A stretch of DNA of 64,000 nt from Pseudoclavibacter terrae (GCF_008831075.1 NZ_WBJX01000002.1:310001-374000); one strand, 5' to 3'. Shown: positions 16,709 to 25,892, numbered from the stretch's first letter. Numbers and translations are program-made. Notes: generated by a model from the letters alone, not told the origin.

Positions 16709-17746
16709 ATGGTCCGCTACTTCGCTGGCAGGCTCGCCCTGGGGATCCTGGTCCTCTGGGCGGCCTTCACGCTCTCGTTCCTCCTGCTCTACCTTCTCCC
16801 CGGTGACGCGGCCGCAGTGGCCGCGGCCGGTGGAGGTGAAGGCGCGGCCGATCCTGCGGCCGTCGAGGCGCTGCGTGCGGAGCTCGGGCTCGACGCCCCG
16901 TTCCACGAGCAGTACCTCGCGGCCCTCGGCGGGGCCCTGGTGCTCGACTTCGGCAGCTCCGTCCAGAACGGCATCCCGGCAACCGAGGTACTTGCCCGCG
17001 CCCTCCCGTCCACGGCCACGCTCGCTGGCGCAGCGCTTGTCCTCTCCATCGTCGGCGGCGTCGGCCTCGCGCTCGTCAGCAACCTCGTCCGGTCGTCCTG
17101 GCTGCGCGGCATCCTCCAGTCGCTGCCGTCGCTCGCCATCGCCGTCCCGACGTTCTGGCTGGGCCTGCTGCTCCTGCAGGTCTTCTCGTTCCAGCTCGGC
17201 TGGGTGCCGGCCTTCGGAAGCACCGGAATCGTCGGGCTCATCCTGCCCGCGCTCACGCTGTCCATCCCGACGGGGGCCTACCTCGCGCAGGTGCTGACGC
17301 GCAGCCTCCACGAGACGCTCGCGCGGCCGTTCGTCGAGCAGGCGAGGGCCAAGGGCGCGGGAGACACGCGCATCCTCGTCCGCCACGCTCTGCGCAACGC
17401 GGCCCTCCCGACCCTCACGATCGGCGGCGTGCTCGTGGGCCAGCTCCTCGCCGGCACCGTCGTCACCGAGACCGTCTTCTCCCGCGACGGCATCGGCCGC
17501 ATGATCGTGACGGCCGTCGCGAACCGCGACATCCCGCTTGTCATGATCGCTGTCGTCTTCGCCGCGGTCGTGTTCGTCGTGACCAACCTCATCGTCGACG
17601 CGCTCTACCCGCTCATCGACCCGCGCCTGACGCATTCCACGAAACAGCAGCGCCCCTCGTCGAAGGGGCGATCAACGCCCCAGCCGACGCCCGGGCTCGT
17701 CCCGAACGAGCCGGCTGCCGCGAGGAAGAACGAGGTCCCAGCATGA
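16709..17746 (+). CDS. ABC transporter permease, DppB/OppB type
   Basis: A 345-residue inner-membrane permease with an N-terminal helix (RLALGILVLWAAFTLSFLLLY) and about five more helices. The EAA loop that docks with the ATPase is seen as EQARAKGAGDTRILVRHALR. It pairs with the next gene to form the channel of an oligopeptide-type importer. The C-terminal 45 residues are an unusual hydrophilic, Pro/Ser-rich extension (KQQRPSSKGRSTPQPTPG). The stop overlaps the next start (ATGA). Confidence 0.92.
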   Translation: MVRYFAGRLALGILVLWAAFTLSFLLLYLLPGDAAAVAAAGGGEGAADPAAVEALRAELGLDAPFHEQYLAALGGALVLDFGSSVQNGIPATEVLARALPSTATLAGAALVLSIVGGVGLALVSNLVRSSWLRGILQSLPSLAIAVPTFWLGLLLLQVFSFQLGWVPAFGSTGIVGLILPALTLSIPTGAYLAQVLTRSLHETLARPFVEQARAKGAGDTRILVRHALRNAALPTLTIGGVLVGQLLAGTVVTETVFSRDGIGRMIVTAVANRDIPLVMIAVVFAAVVFVVTNLIVDALYPLIDPRLTHSTKQQRPSSKGRSTPQPTPGLVPNEPAAARKNEVPA

Positions 17747-18738
17747 GCCAGCGACTTCTCGAGACCGAGCCGGGCCTCGCCCCGCTCAGCCGCACGGAAC
17801 GCTACGTCGCACCCAGCGCCGGGGACAACCCGGAACACCGGGACGCCCCGGACGGGCGAGAACAGATAATCGCTGAGCGGACGCCGCAGCCGGTGCCGGA
17901 GGCGGTCAAGCCGTCGTCGTTCGCACGCTTCAGCGGCCTCCTGCGCCTGCCGTCCCTCATCCTCGCGCTCGCCGTGCTCGCCACGGTCATCGCCTGGGCG
18001 ATCATCCCGTCCGTCTTCACGCCGTACGACGCCATCAACGGCACGCTCCTCGACCGCCTGCAGCCGCCGAGCGCCGCGCACCCGTTCGGGACGGACAACC
18101 TCGGGCGCGACACGCTCGCTCGGTTCATCTTCGGGTCGCAGACCACGCTCCTCGCCTCCGGCCTCGCCGTGGTCATCGCCCTCGGCACCGGCGCGCTCCT
18201 CGGCCTGCTCGCGGGCTACCTTCGCGGGTTCGTCGACGAGGCGATCATGCGGTTCATGGACGTGATCCTCGCGATCCCGGCGCTGCTGCTGTCCCTCACG
18301 ATCATCACGGGGCTCGGCTTCGGGACCCTCAACATCGCCATCGCGGTCGGCCTCGCCTCGACCGCGGCTTTCGCACGCATCATGCGCTCACAGGTGCTCT
18401 CGGTGGCGACGGCCGGCTACATCGAGGCCGCGAAGCTGTCAGGTGCCCGCTGGCCGAGCATCATCTTCCGCCAGGTGCTGCCCGCCGCGATCACCCCGGT
18501 GCTCGCGCTGGCCGCCATCGAGTTCGGCGCAGCGGTGCTCGCCATCTCCGCGCTCAGCTTCCTCGGCTTCGGCGCCCCGCCGCCCCAGCCCGAGTGGGGC
18601 GCGCTCATCTCCGAGGGCCGCGACTACCTGCAGGCCGCCTGGTGGCTCACGACGCTGCCCGGCCTCGTGATCGTCGCGGTCGTGCTCTCCACCGCCCGCC
18701 TCTCCCGCTGGCTCCAAGACCGAGGAGACCGCTCATGA
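17743..18738 (+). CDS. ABC transporter permease, DppC/OppC type
   Basis: A 331-residue inner-membrane permease. About 60 hydrophilic residues precede the first helix (LPSLILALAVLATVIAWAII). The signature HPFGTDNLGRDTLARFIFG found in DppC-type permeases is present, as is the EAA loop (EAAKLSGARWPSIIFRQV). It overlaps both neighbours by four bases (ATGA), typical of tightly coupled transporter operons. It should form a heterodimer with the product of 16709-17746. Confidence 0.92.
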   Translation: MSQRLLETEPGLAPLSRTERYVAPSAGDNPEHRDAPDGREQIIAERTPQPVPEAVKPSSFARFSGLLRLPSLILALAVLATVIAWAIIPSVFTPYDAINGTLLDRLQPPSAAHPFGTDNLGRDTLARFIFGSQTTLLASGLAVVIALGTGALLGLLAGYLRGFVDEAIMRFMDVILAIPALLLSLTIITGLGFGTLNIAIAVGLASTAAFARIMRSQVLSVATAGYIEAAKLSGARWPSIIFRQVLPAAITPVLALAAIEFGAAVLAISALSFLGFGAPPPQPEWGALISEGRDYLQAAWWLTTLPGLVIVAVVLSTARLSRWLQDRGDRS

Positions 18739-20399
18739 CCGTAACGCAGTCACCCACCGCCGGCGGGGGTCCCGCCGAGCCACTGCTCTCCGTGCGCGGC
18801 CTGCAGCTCGCCTACAAGGGGGCCACGACGCTCGCCGTCGCCGGCGTCTCCTTCGACGTCTACCCGGGCGAGCAGGTCGCGATCGTCGGCGAGTCGGGCT
18901 CCGGCAAGACGAGCGTCGCGAAGTCGATCGTCGACCTCCTCCCGTCGAGCACCGACGTCAGCGCGGATGCGCTCCGCTACGACGGACTCGACCTCACGGC
19001 CCTCACCCCGCTCGAGTGGCGCGCTGTGCGCGGCGCCCGCATCGGCCTCATCCCGCAGGACCCCTCGGCGTCGCTCAACCCGCTGCAGACGGTCGGCTCG
19101 CAGGTTGCCGAGGTGCTCCTCATCCACGGGCTCGCGACGAAGAAGGAGGCGCGGGCGCGGGCCGTCGAGCTGCTGGCGGATGCGGGCATCCCGGACGCCG
19201 CGAAGCGCGCGGCCCAGTACCCGCACCAGTTCTCCGGCGGCATGCGGCAGCGGGTCCTCATCGCGGCGGCGCTCGCCGCCTCGCCTGGCCTCATCATCGC
19301 GGACGAGCCGACAAGCGCCCTCGACGTGACGGTGCAGCGCCAGATCCTCGACCTCATCGCGGAACGCGCCGCCGAGGCCTCAACGGCGGTGCTCTTCATC
19401 ACCCACGACCTCGGCGTGGCCGCCGACCGTGCGGACCGCATCCTGGTCATGCAGCACGGCGTGATCGTCGAAGCGGGACCTGCCGCTGAGGTGCTCGAGG
19501 ACCCGCAGCACCCATACACGAAGCGACTCGTCGCGGCGGCTCCGACGAGGAACTCGACGAGGCTCGTGCCGGCGCAGGGCTCCCTCGCGGTAGACCGGAG
19601 CAGGCCCGTGCTCGAGGTCTCCGGCCTCAGCAAGGCCTTCCGGCTCCCAGGCGGGGCACGCGTGGATGCGACGAAGGACGTCGGGTTCTCGATCGCCCGC
19701 GGCGAGAGCTACGCGCTCGTCGGGGAATCGGGCTCCGGCAAGAGCACCACGGCGCGACTCGCGCTGCTGCTCGAACGGCCAGACCAGGGCAGCATCCGCC
19801 TCGACGGCGTCGAGGTCGCCGGAGCGCGAGGCGGCGCGCTCAGGGCCTTCCGTCGCAGGACGGGGCTGGTGCACCAGGACCCGTACTCCTCGCTCGACCC
19901 GCGGTTCACCGTCGCCGAGTCCATCGAGCAACCACTGCGCGCCTTCGGCGTCGGCGACAAGGCGTCGCGGCGAGCGCGCGTCCTCGAGCTGCTCGACGAC
20001 GTCGCACTGCCCGAGAGCTTCGCCGAGCGGCGCTCCACGCAGCTCTCCGGCGGGCAGCGCCAGCGCGTGGCCATCGCCAGGGCGCTCGCGCTCAGGCCCG
20101 AGCTCATCGTGCTCGACGAGGCAGTGTCGGCGCTCGACGTCTCCGTGCAGGCACAGATCCTGCAGCTGCTGGTCGACTTGCAGGCGGAGCACTCGCTGAG
20201 CTACCTCTTCATCACCCACGACCTCGGCGTCGTGCGGCAGATCGCCGACAGGGTCGGCGTGCTCCGCGGGGGAGAGCTGCTGGAGGAGGGCACGGTCGAC
20301 GAGGTCTTCGAGCGCAGCACCAACGACTACACGCGGGCGCTCGTCGACGCGATCCCGGGTGTGCGACCCGCCGAGCGAGTCCTGGAGGTCATCGCGTGA
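18735..20399 (+). CDS. ABC transporter ATPase with two fused nucleotide-binding domains (DppD-DppF type)
   Basis: A 554-residue protein holding both ATPases of the importer. The first domain has Walker A GESGSGKTS, signature FSGGMRQR and Walker B LIIADEPTSALD. The second has Walker A GESGSGKST, signature LSGGQRQR and Walker B LIVLDEAVSALD. DppD-like and DppF-like ATPases are separate in many bacteria; the fusion is common in actinobacteria and proteobacteria. The ATG at 18735 overlapping the permease stop is the start, although the frame is open further upstream. Its stop overlaps the start of the next gene (GTGA). Confidence 0.93.
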   Translation: MTVTQSPTAGGGPAEPLLSVRGLQLAYKGATTLAVAGVSFDVYPGEQVAIVGESGSGKTSVAKSIVDLLPSSTDVSADALRYDGLDLTALTPLEWRAVRGARIGLIPQDPSASLNPLQTVGSQVAEVLLIHGLATKKEARARAVELLADAGIPDAAKRAAQYPHQFSGGMRQRVLIAAALAASPGLIIADEPTSALDVTVQRQILDLIAERAAEASTAVLFITHDLGVAADRADRILVMQHGVIVEAGPAAEVLEDPQHPYTKRLVAAAPTRNSTRLVPAQGSLAVDRSRPVLEVSGLSKAFRLPGGARVDATKDVGFSIARGESYALVGESGSGKSTTARLALLLERPDQGSIRLDGVEVAGARGGALRAFRRRTGLVHQDPYSSLDPRFTVAESIEQPLRAFGVGDKASRRARVLELLDDVALPESFAERRSTQLSGGQRQRVAIARALALRPELIVLDEAVSALDVSVQAQILQLLVDLQAEHSLSYLFITHDLGVVRQIADRVGVLRGGELLEEGTVDEVFERSTNDYTRALVDAIPGVRPAERVLEVIA

Positions 20400-22438
20400 C
20401 CTCAGCCGCCAGACTCGTCGACAGCGACAGCAGCAAGGGCGCGCGCTGCATCGCCGTGCTCGGCGCGGGCCCGCGCGGCGCCGGACTCCTCGAACGCATC
20501 GTCGCCAACTACGACGCCGACGACACCGGTCAGCTCGTCGTGCACCTCATCGACCCGCACCCGCCAGGCGCCGGGCGCATCTGGCGCGACGCGCAGTCCG
20601 GGCTCCTCAAGCTCAACTCGCTCGCGGCCGACGTCACGATGTTCACCGACAAGACGAGCACCATCGAGGGACCCGTCCGCGAGGGGCCATCGCTGGTCGA
20701 GTGGGCGCAGCTCGCGACGCGCGGCGCGCTGCCTGGGTACGACCTCGACACGGAAGCCCCGCAGCTCGCCGCGGAGATCCGGGCACTGGGTCCCGCGAGC
20801 TTCCCCACCAGGCGGCTCCAGAGCCGGTACCTCGGATGGTTCTTCGAGCAGGCAGCGGATGCCGCGCCGGAAGGGCTGACCGTGCTGGTGCACACCGCGC
20901 AGGTGACAGGCGTCACGACGCTCGAGAACGGCTCCCAGCGGGTCGAGCTCGATACGGGCGACGGGCTCACGGTCGACGTGGTCGTCTACGCCCTCGGCCA
21001 CTCGGGGACACGTGTCCACGAGGGCACCAGGACGGCCGAGCTCAGCGACTTCGCGGCGCGCCACGAGCTCGCATACGTGCCGCCCTCGTTCACGGCAGAC
21101 GCCGACTTCAGCGCCGTTCGAGCGGGGGAGCCCGTCATCGTCCGCGGGCTCGGACTCGCCGCCGTGGACCTGCTCGTGCTCCTCACCGAGGGCCGGGGCG
21201 GGGCGTTCGTGCGGAGTCCGGACGAGGGACGCCTGACGTACCTTCCCTCAGGACGCGAGCCGCGCATCCTCGTCGGCTCCAGGCGCGGCGTCCCGTACCA
21301 CTCGAAGGTCACCAGCGTGCTGCAGGGAGAGCCATTCGAGACGCGCTACTTCACGCCGGACATCGCGCGGGAGGTCGTCGCGCGGCACGACATCCTCGAC
21401 TTCCGCGCGCACTTCTGGCCGCTGCTCGCGAAGGAGATGCTGCACGGCTACTACCGGGAGCTGTTCACGGGCCACCCGGAGCGCGTCCGCATCTCCTGGG
21501 TCGAGTTCCGGGCGGAGCTCGACCGTTTCGGCGCGCAGTCTCCAGAACTGCACGACGCGGTCATCGCCGCGCTCGTCGACCCAAGCGACGAACTCGACAT
21601 CGCGACCTTCGACCACCCCCTTCGCGGGGCCACCGCCACCGACGTCGGGTCGGTCTCAGCCTCGCTGCACGCGTACATTCGCGAGGACCTGCGACGCAGG
21701 AACCGGCAGGAGCACAGCGAGAGCCAGGGGCTCTTCCTCGCGCTCCTCTTCTCGTACATGACCTTCGTCGAGTTCCAGGACGCACCCAACTGGTCACCCG
21801 CATCCCTCGCGGGGGACGTGCGCGTCTGGTGGAAGGGCTTCTTCAGCTACGTCGCCTCCGGTCCACCCGGGCACCGCCTCGACGAGCTCCTCGCGCTCAG
21901 CGAAGCCGGTGTCGTGCATTTCCTCGGAGGCGACCTCCGAGTCTGGGAAGACGAGGAGACCGGGTCGTTCCGCGCGAGAGGCAGCACGCTCGAGCGGGAG
22001 GTCTCGGCCCGCGCGCTCATCGACGCCTGGCTCCCGGACTCCGACGTCGCGCACACCGACAACGACGCCCTGCGCCAGCTCCTCGCGTCCGGTGAGGGAC
22101 GCGAGCGCGTCGCCGTCACGCCGGAGGGCAGCCTCGCCACCGGCGTCATCGAGGTACGGCGCGCTGACTCGCGCATCGTGCGGGCCGACGGAACCGCGCA
22201 TCCGCGACGGTTCGCCGTCGGTCCGTACACCTCGAATCCGTTCGTGGGCGCCTTCTCGCGCCCGAGGACCAACGCCGTGTCATTTCGCGAGAACGACGCC
22301 GTCGCGCTGAGTACCTTGAGACTTGTCGGCGACATCAGCAGAGAGAACCAGGATCGGGAGCAGCATGACCACGCAGCAGAGCACCACCACCGGAGACCAG
22401 TTCGGCAAGCGCTGGGCGGCCTGGCACGACAGTCGTGA
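20396..22438 (+). CDS. FAD/NAD(P)-binding protein of the NAD_binding_9 type
   Basis: A 680-residue protein whose N-terminus carries a dinucleotide-binding motif (CIAVLGAGPRGAGLLERI, about residues 19-36) and whose segment RIWRDAQSGLLKLNSLAADV follows the pattern of large FAD/NAD(P)-binding proteins. A second nucleotide-binding element may lie at PVIVRGLGLAAVDLLVLLTEG. It may act as a flavoprotein oxidoreductase in the island, possibly helping to supply reducing power to the monooxygenases (guess). The GTG start overlaps the ATPase stop. The C-terminal tail (about 25 residues, His-rich) runs 74 bases into the DUF1684 gene and looks unlike the rest of the protein, so the final residues may come from a shifted or lost stop. 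Confidence 0.8.
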   Translation: MTSAARLVDSDSSKGARCIAVLGAGPRGAGLLERIVANYDADDTGQLVVHLIDPHPPGAGRIWRDAQSGLLKLNSLAADVTMFTDKTSTIEGPVREGPSLVEWAQLATRGALPGYDLDTEAPQLAAEIRALGPASFPTRRLQSRYLGWFFEQAADAAPEGLTVLVHTAQVTGVTTLENGSQRVELDTGDGLTVDVVVYALGHSGTRVHEGTRTAELSDFAARHELAYVPPSFTADADFSAVRAGEPVIVRGLGLAAVDLLVLLTEGRGGAFVRSPDEGRLTYLPSGREPRILVGSRRGVPYHSKVTSVLQGEPFETRYFTPDIAREVVARHDILDFRAHFWPLLAKEMLHGYYRELFTGHPERVRISWVEFRAELDRFGAQSPELHDAVIAALVDPSDELDIATFDHPLRGATATDVGSVSASLHAYIREDLRRRNRQEHSESQGLFLALLFSYMTFVEFQDAPNWSPASLAGDVRVWWKGFFSYVASGPPGHRLDELLALSEAGVVHFLGGDLRVWEDEETGSFRARGSTLEREVSARALIDAWLPDSDVAHTDNDALRQLLASGEGRERVAVTPEGSLATGVIEVRRADSRIVRADGTAHPRRFAVGPYTSNPFVGAFSRPRTNAVSFRENDAVALSTLRLVGDISRENQDREQHDHAAEHHHRRPVRQALGGLARQS

Positions 22439-23153
22439 ACGCGCGGTCCGAGCACCGTACGGGCCCGCGGCGCTCGTCGCCACGAACTGGCTGGCCGACG
22501 GCATCGAACTCGAGCTCGACACCGTAGCGGGGGCCTGGACGATCACGGACGGGGCCGTCGTCGGCACGGGGCTCGCCTCGAGCGGGTACACCGACGCTTC
22601 CGGCGAGGCGGTCGGGGACCGGGTCGCGCTCACCGCGGGAGAGGAGCTCCGCGACGGCGAGCGCATCCTCCGTGCCTTCGCTCGCGACGACCAGCGGGCG
22701 CTTCGCGTGCTGGACCCGGGAGCGCCCGGACGCGCGGCGCTGCTCGGCATCGACAGCTACGCACCCGGTCACGACTACGTCGTCTCCGCCACCTTCCGCC
22801 CGTCGACCGAGCAGGTCGACGTGCTCCAGGCCGACGGCTACGTCTCCAGGAAGGACCTCGGCGGGAAGCTCGACTTCACGCTGGGCGGAGCCCAGTTCTC
22901 GATCGACGCCGACCACTCGGAGGCTGGCCTGCAGGTTGTCTTCGCGGATGCCACCAGCGGCGACGAGAGCTACCGTTTCCGGTTCCTCACCGTCCCAGCG
23001 CCAGAGGCCGATGGGTCGACGACGATCGACTTCAACCGCGCCTACCTGCCGCCGTGCGCCTTCAGCGACCAGTTCGTCTGCCCGACGCCGGCCGCAGACA
23101 ACCGCCTCACGGTGCCGGTGCGAGCGGGGGAGCGCAACGCCATCACGGCGTAG
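22365..23153 (+). CDS. DUF1684-family protein
   Basis: A 262-residue protein I assign to DUF1684. Typical features are an early aromatic segment (FGKRWAAWHDSRERAVRAPYGP), a beta-rich core, and a conserved end with TIDFNRAYLPPCAFSDQFVCPTPAADNRLTVPVRAGE. No enzymatic role is established for the family. It starts at ATG 22365 with GGGAG four bases ahead and ends the island. A link with the flavin monooxygenases and importer follows only from co-orientation and overlap with the preceding gene. Confidence 0.8.
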   Translation: MTTQQSTTTGDQFGKRWAAWHDSRERAVRAPYGPAALVATNWLADGIELELDTVAGAWTITDGAVVGTGLASSGYTDASGEAVGDRVALTAGEELRDGERILRAFARDDQRALRVLDPGAPGRAALLGIDSYAPGHDYVVSATFRPSTEQVDVLQADGYVSRKDLGGKLDFTLGGAQFSIDADHSEAGLQVVFADATSGDESYRFRFLTVPAPEADGSTTIDFNRAYLPPCAFSDQFVCPTPAADNRLTVPVRAGERNAITA

Positions 23154-23238
23154 GACTCGACGTTCCCGGCTGGGGCCTCGTCCCGCTGGAGGTCGATTCG
23201 GGCACGGATCGACGTCGCCACGGCCGCCGGCCGCCCGC

Positions 23239-23667
23239 TCACTCCTCCGCGCCCCAGGGCTCCGGTTCGATGTCGCGACCGCGGATGCGATCGATCTCGC
23301 GCCGCTCGCGCTTCGTCGGCCTGCCGGCACCACGGTCGCGGAACGCGATGGGCGCGGCGAACTCCCGCGGGGGAGGCGGCGGCGAGTTGTCGATGAGGGC
23401 CTTCGCCGCGATCGGCGCGCCGACGCGCTTCTTGAGTAGCTGCTGCGCGACCAGGATCCGGTCACGATCCGTGCGCACGCGAACCTCGTCGCCGACGTGG
23501 ATGCGCTGGGCGGGCTTCGCGCGGTCGCCGTCGATCTTCACGTGCCCGGCCTTGCAGGCGGCCGTGGCGGCGCTGCGCGTCTTGAAGATGCGCACGGCCC
23601 AGAGCCAGACGTCGACGCGCACGGATGCGGGGCCGGCTTGCGGGGAGCCATGCTCGTCGGGGTCCAT
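23239..23667 (-). CDS. S4-domain RNA-binding protein (Hsp15-like)
   Basis: A 142-residue basic protein. An S4 RNA-binding domain occupies about residues 16-75 (RVDVWLWAVRIFKTRSAATAACKAG, KIDGDRAKPAQRIHVGDEV), and a charged tail follows (RPTKRERREIDRIRGRD). Relatives such as E. coli Hsp15 bind stalled 50S subunits carrying nascent chains after heat shock. It is transcribed alone, opposite to its neighbours. The ribosome-rescue role is from the family. Confidence 0.85.
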   Translation of the reverse strand: MDPDEHGSPQAGPASVRVDVWLWAVRIFKTRSAATAACKAGHVKIDGDRAKPAQRIHVGDEVRVRTDRDRILVAQQLLKKRVGAPIAAKALIDNSPPPPPREFAAPIAFRDRGAGRPTKRERREIDRIRGRDIEPEPWGAEE

Positions 23668-23793
23668 CCGCTGATGGTAGCGAGTCCGAGCTCGTCCGCG
23701 AATCGCGGTCCGCCGTCGGCGTACGACGCGATCATCCCGGCGACACGCTGGTCCACCCAGTCGCTGGGGTGCGGCCGCTGAGAGAATGTGCGC

Positions 23794-24366
23794 ATGGTGA
23801 GCAGAGAGCCGGAGGCCCCGATGCGGTGGGTGACGCTGCCGAACGCCATCTCGGTGGCTCGGCTGCTCGTCTTCGTGCCGCTCACGATCTGGCTCGCCGC
23901 CGATGGCAGAGCACTCGCGGCGACCCTGAGCCTCGCTGCCTTCGGCGCGACCGACTGGATCGATGGGTTCCTCGCCCGCCGCCTCGGGCAGGTCTCACGA
24001 GTGGGGGAGATCCTCGACCCGGTCGCGGACCGACTCGGCATCATCGCCATCGGCCTCGGGCTTGCGCTCCTGGGCTACTTCCCGTGGTTCGTCCTCATCA
24101 CGATCTTCGTGTGCGACGTGGCTCTGCTCGTGATCGGGCTCACCCGCCTCGACCGCGTCCGCGAGGGGAGGGTCAACCTGCTCGGCAAGGCCAGGTCGGC
24201 GTTCATCATGGTCGCGATGCCGCTCCACCTGCTCTCCTACGCCGCTCAGGTGCCAGCTGAGCCCCTGCGCGGCATCACGTGGTGGATGCTCGCGATCGGC
24301 ACGGTGCTGCACGTCGCCGCTGGTGCGGTCTACGCCGTCAGGTACCTGCGCCGCCGGGCTCCGTGA
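23794..24366 (+). CDS. CDP-alcohol phosphatidyltransferase family protein
   Basis: A membrane protein of about 190 residues with four or five hydrophobic helices. The catalytic signature reads TDWIDGFLARRLGQVSRVG followed by EILDPVADR, matching the D-x2-DG-x2-AR-x8-G-x3-D-x3-D pattern of enzymes that transfer a phosphatidyl group from CDP-diacylglycerol to an alcohol, such as glycerol phosphate, inositol phosphate or another phosphatidyl lipid. The acceptor cannot be read. I chose the ATG at 23794; a GTG at 23788 and GTG/ATG codons at 23797 and 23821 are alternatives. The end overlaps the end of the convergent DUF3097 gene by 29 bases. Confidence 0.85.
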   Translation: MVSREPEAPMRWVTLPNAISVARLLVFVPLTIWLAADGRALAATLSLAAFGATDWIDGFLARRLGQVSRVGEILDPVADRLGIIAIGLGLALLGYFPWFVLITIFVCDVALLVIGLTRLDRVREGRVNLLGKARSAFIMVAMPLHLLSYAAQVPAEPLRGITWWMLAIGTVLHVAAGAVYAVRYLRRRAP

Positions 24367-25222
24367 CGAAGTCGATGAGCTCCTCGACGCGGCCAAGCAG
24401 CGACGGCTCCAGGTCGCGGTAGTCGCGGACCTGCTCGAGGATGCGCTGCCACGCCCTCGCGGTGTCCGCCTGCTCCTCGGCAGGCCAGCCGAGCGCCCGG
24501 CAGATGCCCTTCTTCCAGTCCTGCCCACGGGGGATGACCGGCCAGGCCTTGAGCCCGAGGCGCTCGGGCTTGACCGACTGCCACACGTCCACGTACGGGT
24601 GCCCGACGACGCGGACGTGGGATGCGCCGAAGCGCTTCGTGATGTCGTCCGCGATGCGCTGCTCCTTGGAGCCCTTGACGAGGTGGTCGAGCAGCACGCC
24701 GACGCGCCGCGTCTGGCTCGGGCCGAAGACCGTGAGCACCTCGGCGAGGTGGTCGGCGCCCTGCAGGAACTCGACGACGACGCCGTCGATGCGGAGGTCG
24801 TGGCCCCAGACCTTCTCGACGAGCTCGGCGTCGTGCTTTCCCTCGACGAAGATGCGACCCGCTCTCGCGGTGCGGGCCTTCGCGTCGGCGACGTGGAACG
24901 ACCCGGATGCGCTCCTCGCGCGCCCGGACGGCTGCTTGGCGACCGGAGGGCCGAGGAGGACCGGCTCGTCCTCGAGGAGGAAGATCGAATCGGCCGGGAA
25001 GGCCTTGCGCTGCCCGTCGAAGTCCAGCAGCGTCACGGTCTGCTTGTTGGCCGAGGCGAGGCGCCCGTAGAAGCCCGTAGCCGCGTCCTCGAGCCACATG
25101 CCGCTCGCCATGGGGACCTTGCGCGTCAACGGGGCGGATTTGCGCGCCCGCATCTGTGCGACGGGATCACCGCCGTAGCGGTCGTCGGATGCGTTCTCGT
25201 CAGAAGAAGACAGGTGTGCCAC
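24338..25222 (-). CDS. DUF3097-family protein with a TOPRIM-like segment
   Basis: A 294-residue protein of an actinobacterial conserved family. After a variable N-terminus comes a small beta-rich region (GFYGRLASANKQTVTLLDFDG) and then GRIFVEGKHDAELVEKVWG and VGVLLDHLVKGSKEQRI. The VEGKHD glutamate and the LLDHL aspartate resemble the Glu and Asp motifs of TOPRIM domains seen in RNase M5 and OLD nucleases; this parallel is my inference. I chose the GTG at 25222; a longer frame exists to 25300 but would run into the FHA gene's promoter region. Role unknown. Confidence 0.75.
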   Translation of the reverse strand: MAHLSSSDENASDDRYGGDPVAQMRARKSAPLTRKVPMASGMWLEDAATGFYGRLASANKQTVTLLDFDGQRKAFPADSIFLLEDEPVLLGPPVAKQPSGRARSASGSFHVADAKARTARAGRIFVEGKHDAELVEKVWGHDLRIDGVVVEFLQGADHLAEVLTVFGPSQTRRVGVLLDHLVKGSKEQRIADDITKRFGASHVRVVGHPYVDVWQSVKPERLGLKAWPVIPRGQDWKKGICRALGWPAEEQADTARAWQRILEQVRDYRDLEPSLLGRVEELIDFVTEPGGAGT

Positions 25223-25389
25223 CCAGGGAGTGTACGCCGAGGGTGAAAACCGGCAACGATTCGGTCGCTCGTTTCGACAACACTCAGTCGTCTGACGCAC
25301 AATGGCTGGCGGTGCTTGTGCAGTTCACCGACCGGAATTCGGGCACCCCCGATTCCGCTACGCTTGAGCACCGACTCGAGGAGGCAAAT

Positions 25390-25890
25390 ATGGCTGGGTC
25401 TGACGCTGAGGCGCGAACCCCTGACGGCGACGGCGTCGTCGATGAGCAGACGCAATCGTCGACGATGTCGTTCACTGGCGATTTCAGCGCGCAACTCGCC
25501 GCGCTCATCGCCGGCGGTGTCTCGAAGGAGGAGATGGAGTCGATCAGCGCCCTTCCCTCCGGCTCCGCGCTCCTGATCGTGCGCAGGGGCTCCAACGTCG
25601 GGGCCAGGTTCCTGCTCGACACCGACCTCCAGGTCGCCGGTCGCCACCCGAACGCCGAGATCTTCCTCGACGACGTCACCGTCTCTCGTCGTCACGCTGA
25701 GTTCACGAGGCACGGCCGCGAGTTCCACATGCGCGACCTCGGGTCGCTCAACGGCACCTACTACAACGGCGAGCGCATCAACTCTGCAGTGCTCACGAAC
25801 GGCGGAGAGGTGCAGGTCGGCAAGTTCCGCCTCACGTTCTACAGCTCGCCGCTCGACACGAGCCTCACGTCCGCGTCTGCCGGGAACTGA
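25390..25890 (+). CDS. FHA-domain protein, GarA/OdhI-like
   Basis: A 166-residue protein. An FHA phosphothreonine-binding domain spans about residues 72-150, with GRHPNAEIFLDDVTVSRRHA and DLGSLNGTYYNGERI as core motifs. The N-terminal SSTMSFTGDF (residues 23-32) lines up with ETTSVFRADF of GarA/OdhI, whose threonines are phosphorylated by PknB/PknG; Thr25 would be the counterpart. GarA/OdhI controls 2-oxoglutarate dehydrogenase and glutamate metabolism. The ATG at 25390 has a strong GAGGAGG (25378-25384). The FtsR-like MerR gene starts two bases after its stop, as in the mycobacterial garA region. Confidence 0.87.
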   Translation: MAGSDAEARTPDGDGVVDEQTQSSTMSFTGDFSAQLAALIAGGVSKEEMESISALPSGSALLIVRRGSNVGARFLLDTDLQVAGRHPNAEIFLDDVTVSRRHAEFTRHGREFHMRDLGSLNGTYYNGERINSAVLTNGGEVQVGKFRLTFYSSPLDTSLTSASAGN

Positions 25891-25892
25891 CG

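Noticed and set aside
15068-17635. Minus-strand open frame of 855 codons opposite the ABC transporter genes
   Set aside because: It lies opposite well-supported genes, its product is rich in Arg/Asp/Glu/Val with no recognisable motif, and such frames are expected in very GC-rich DNA.
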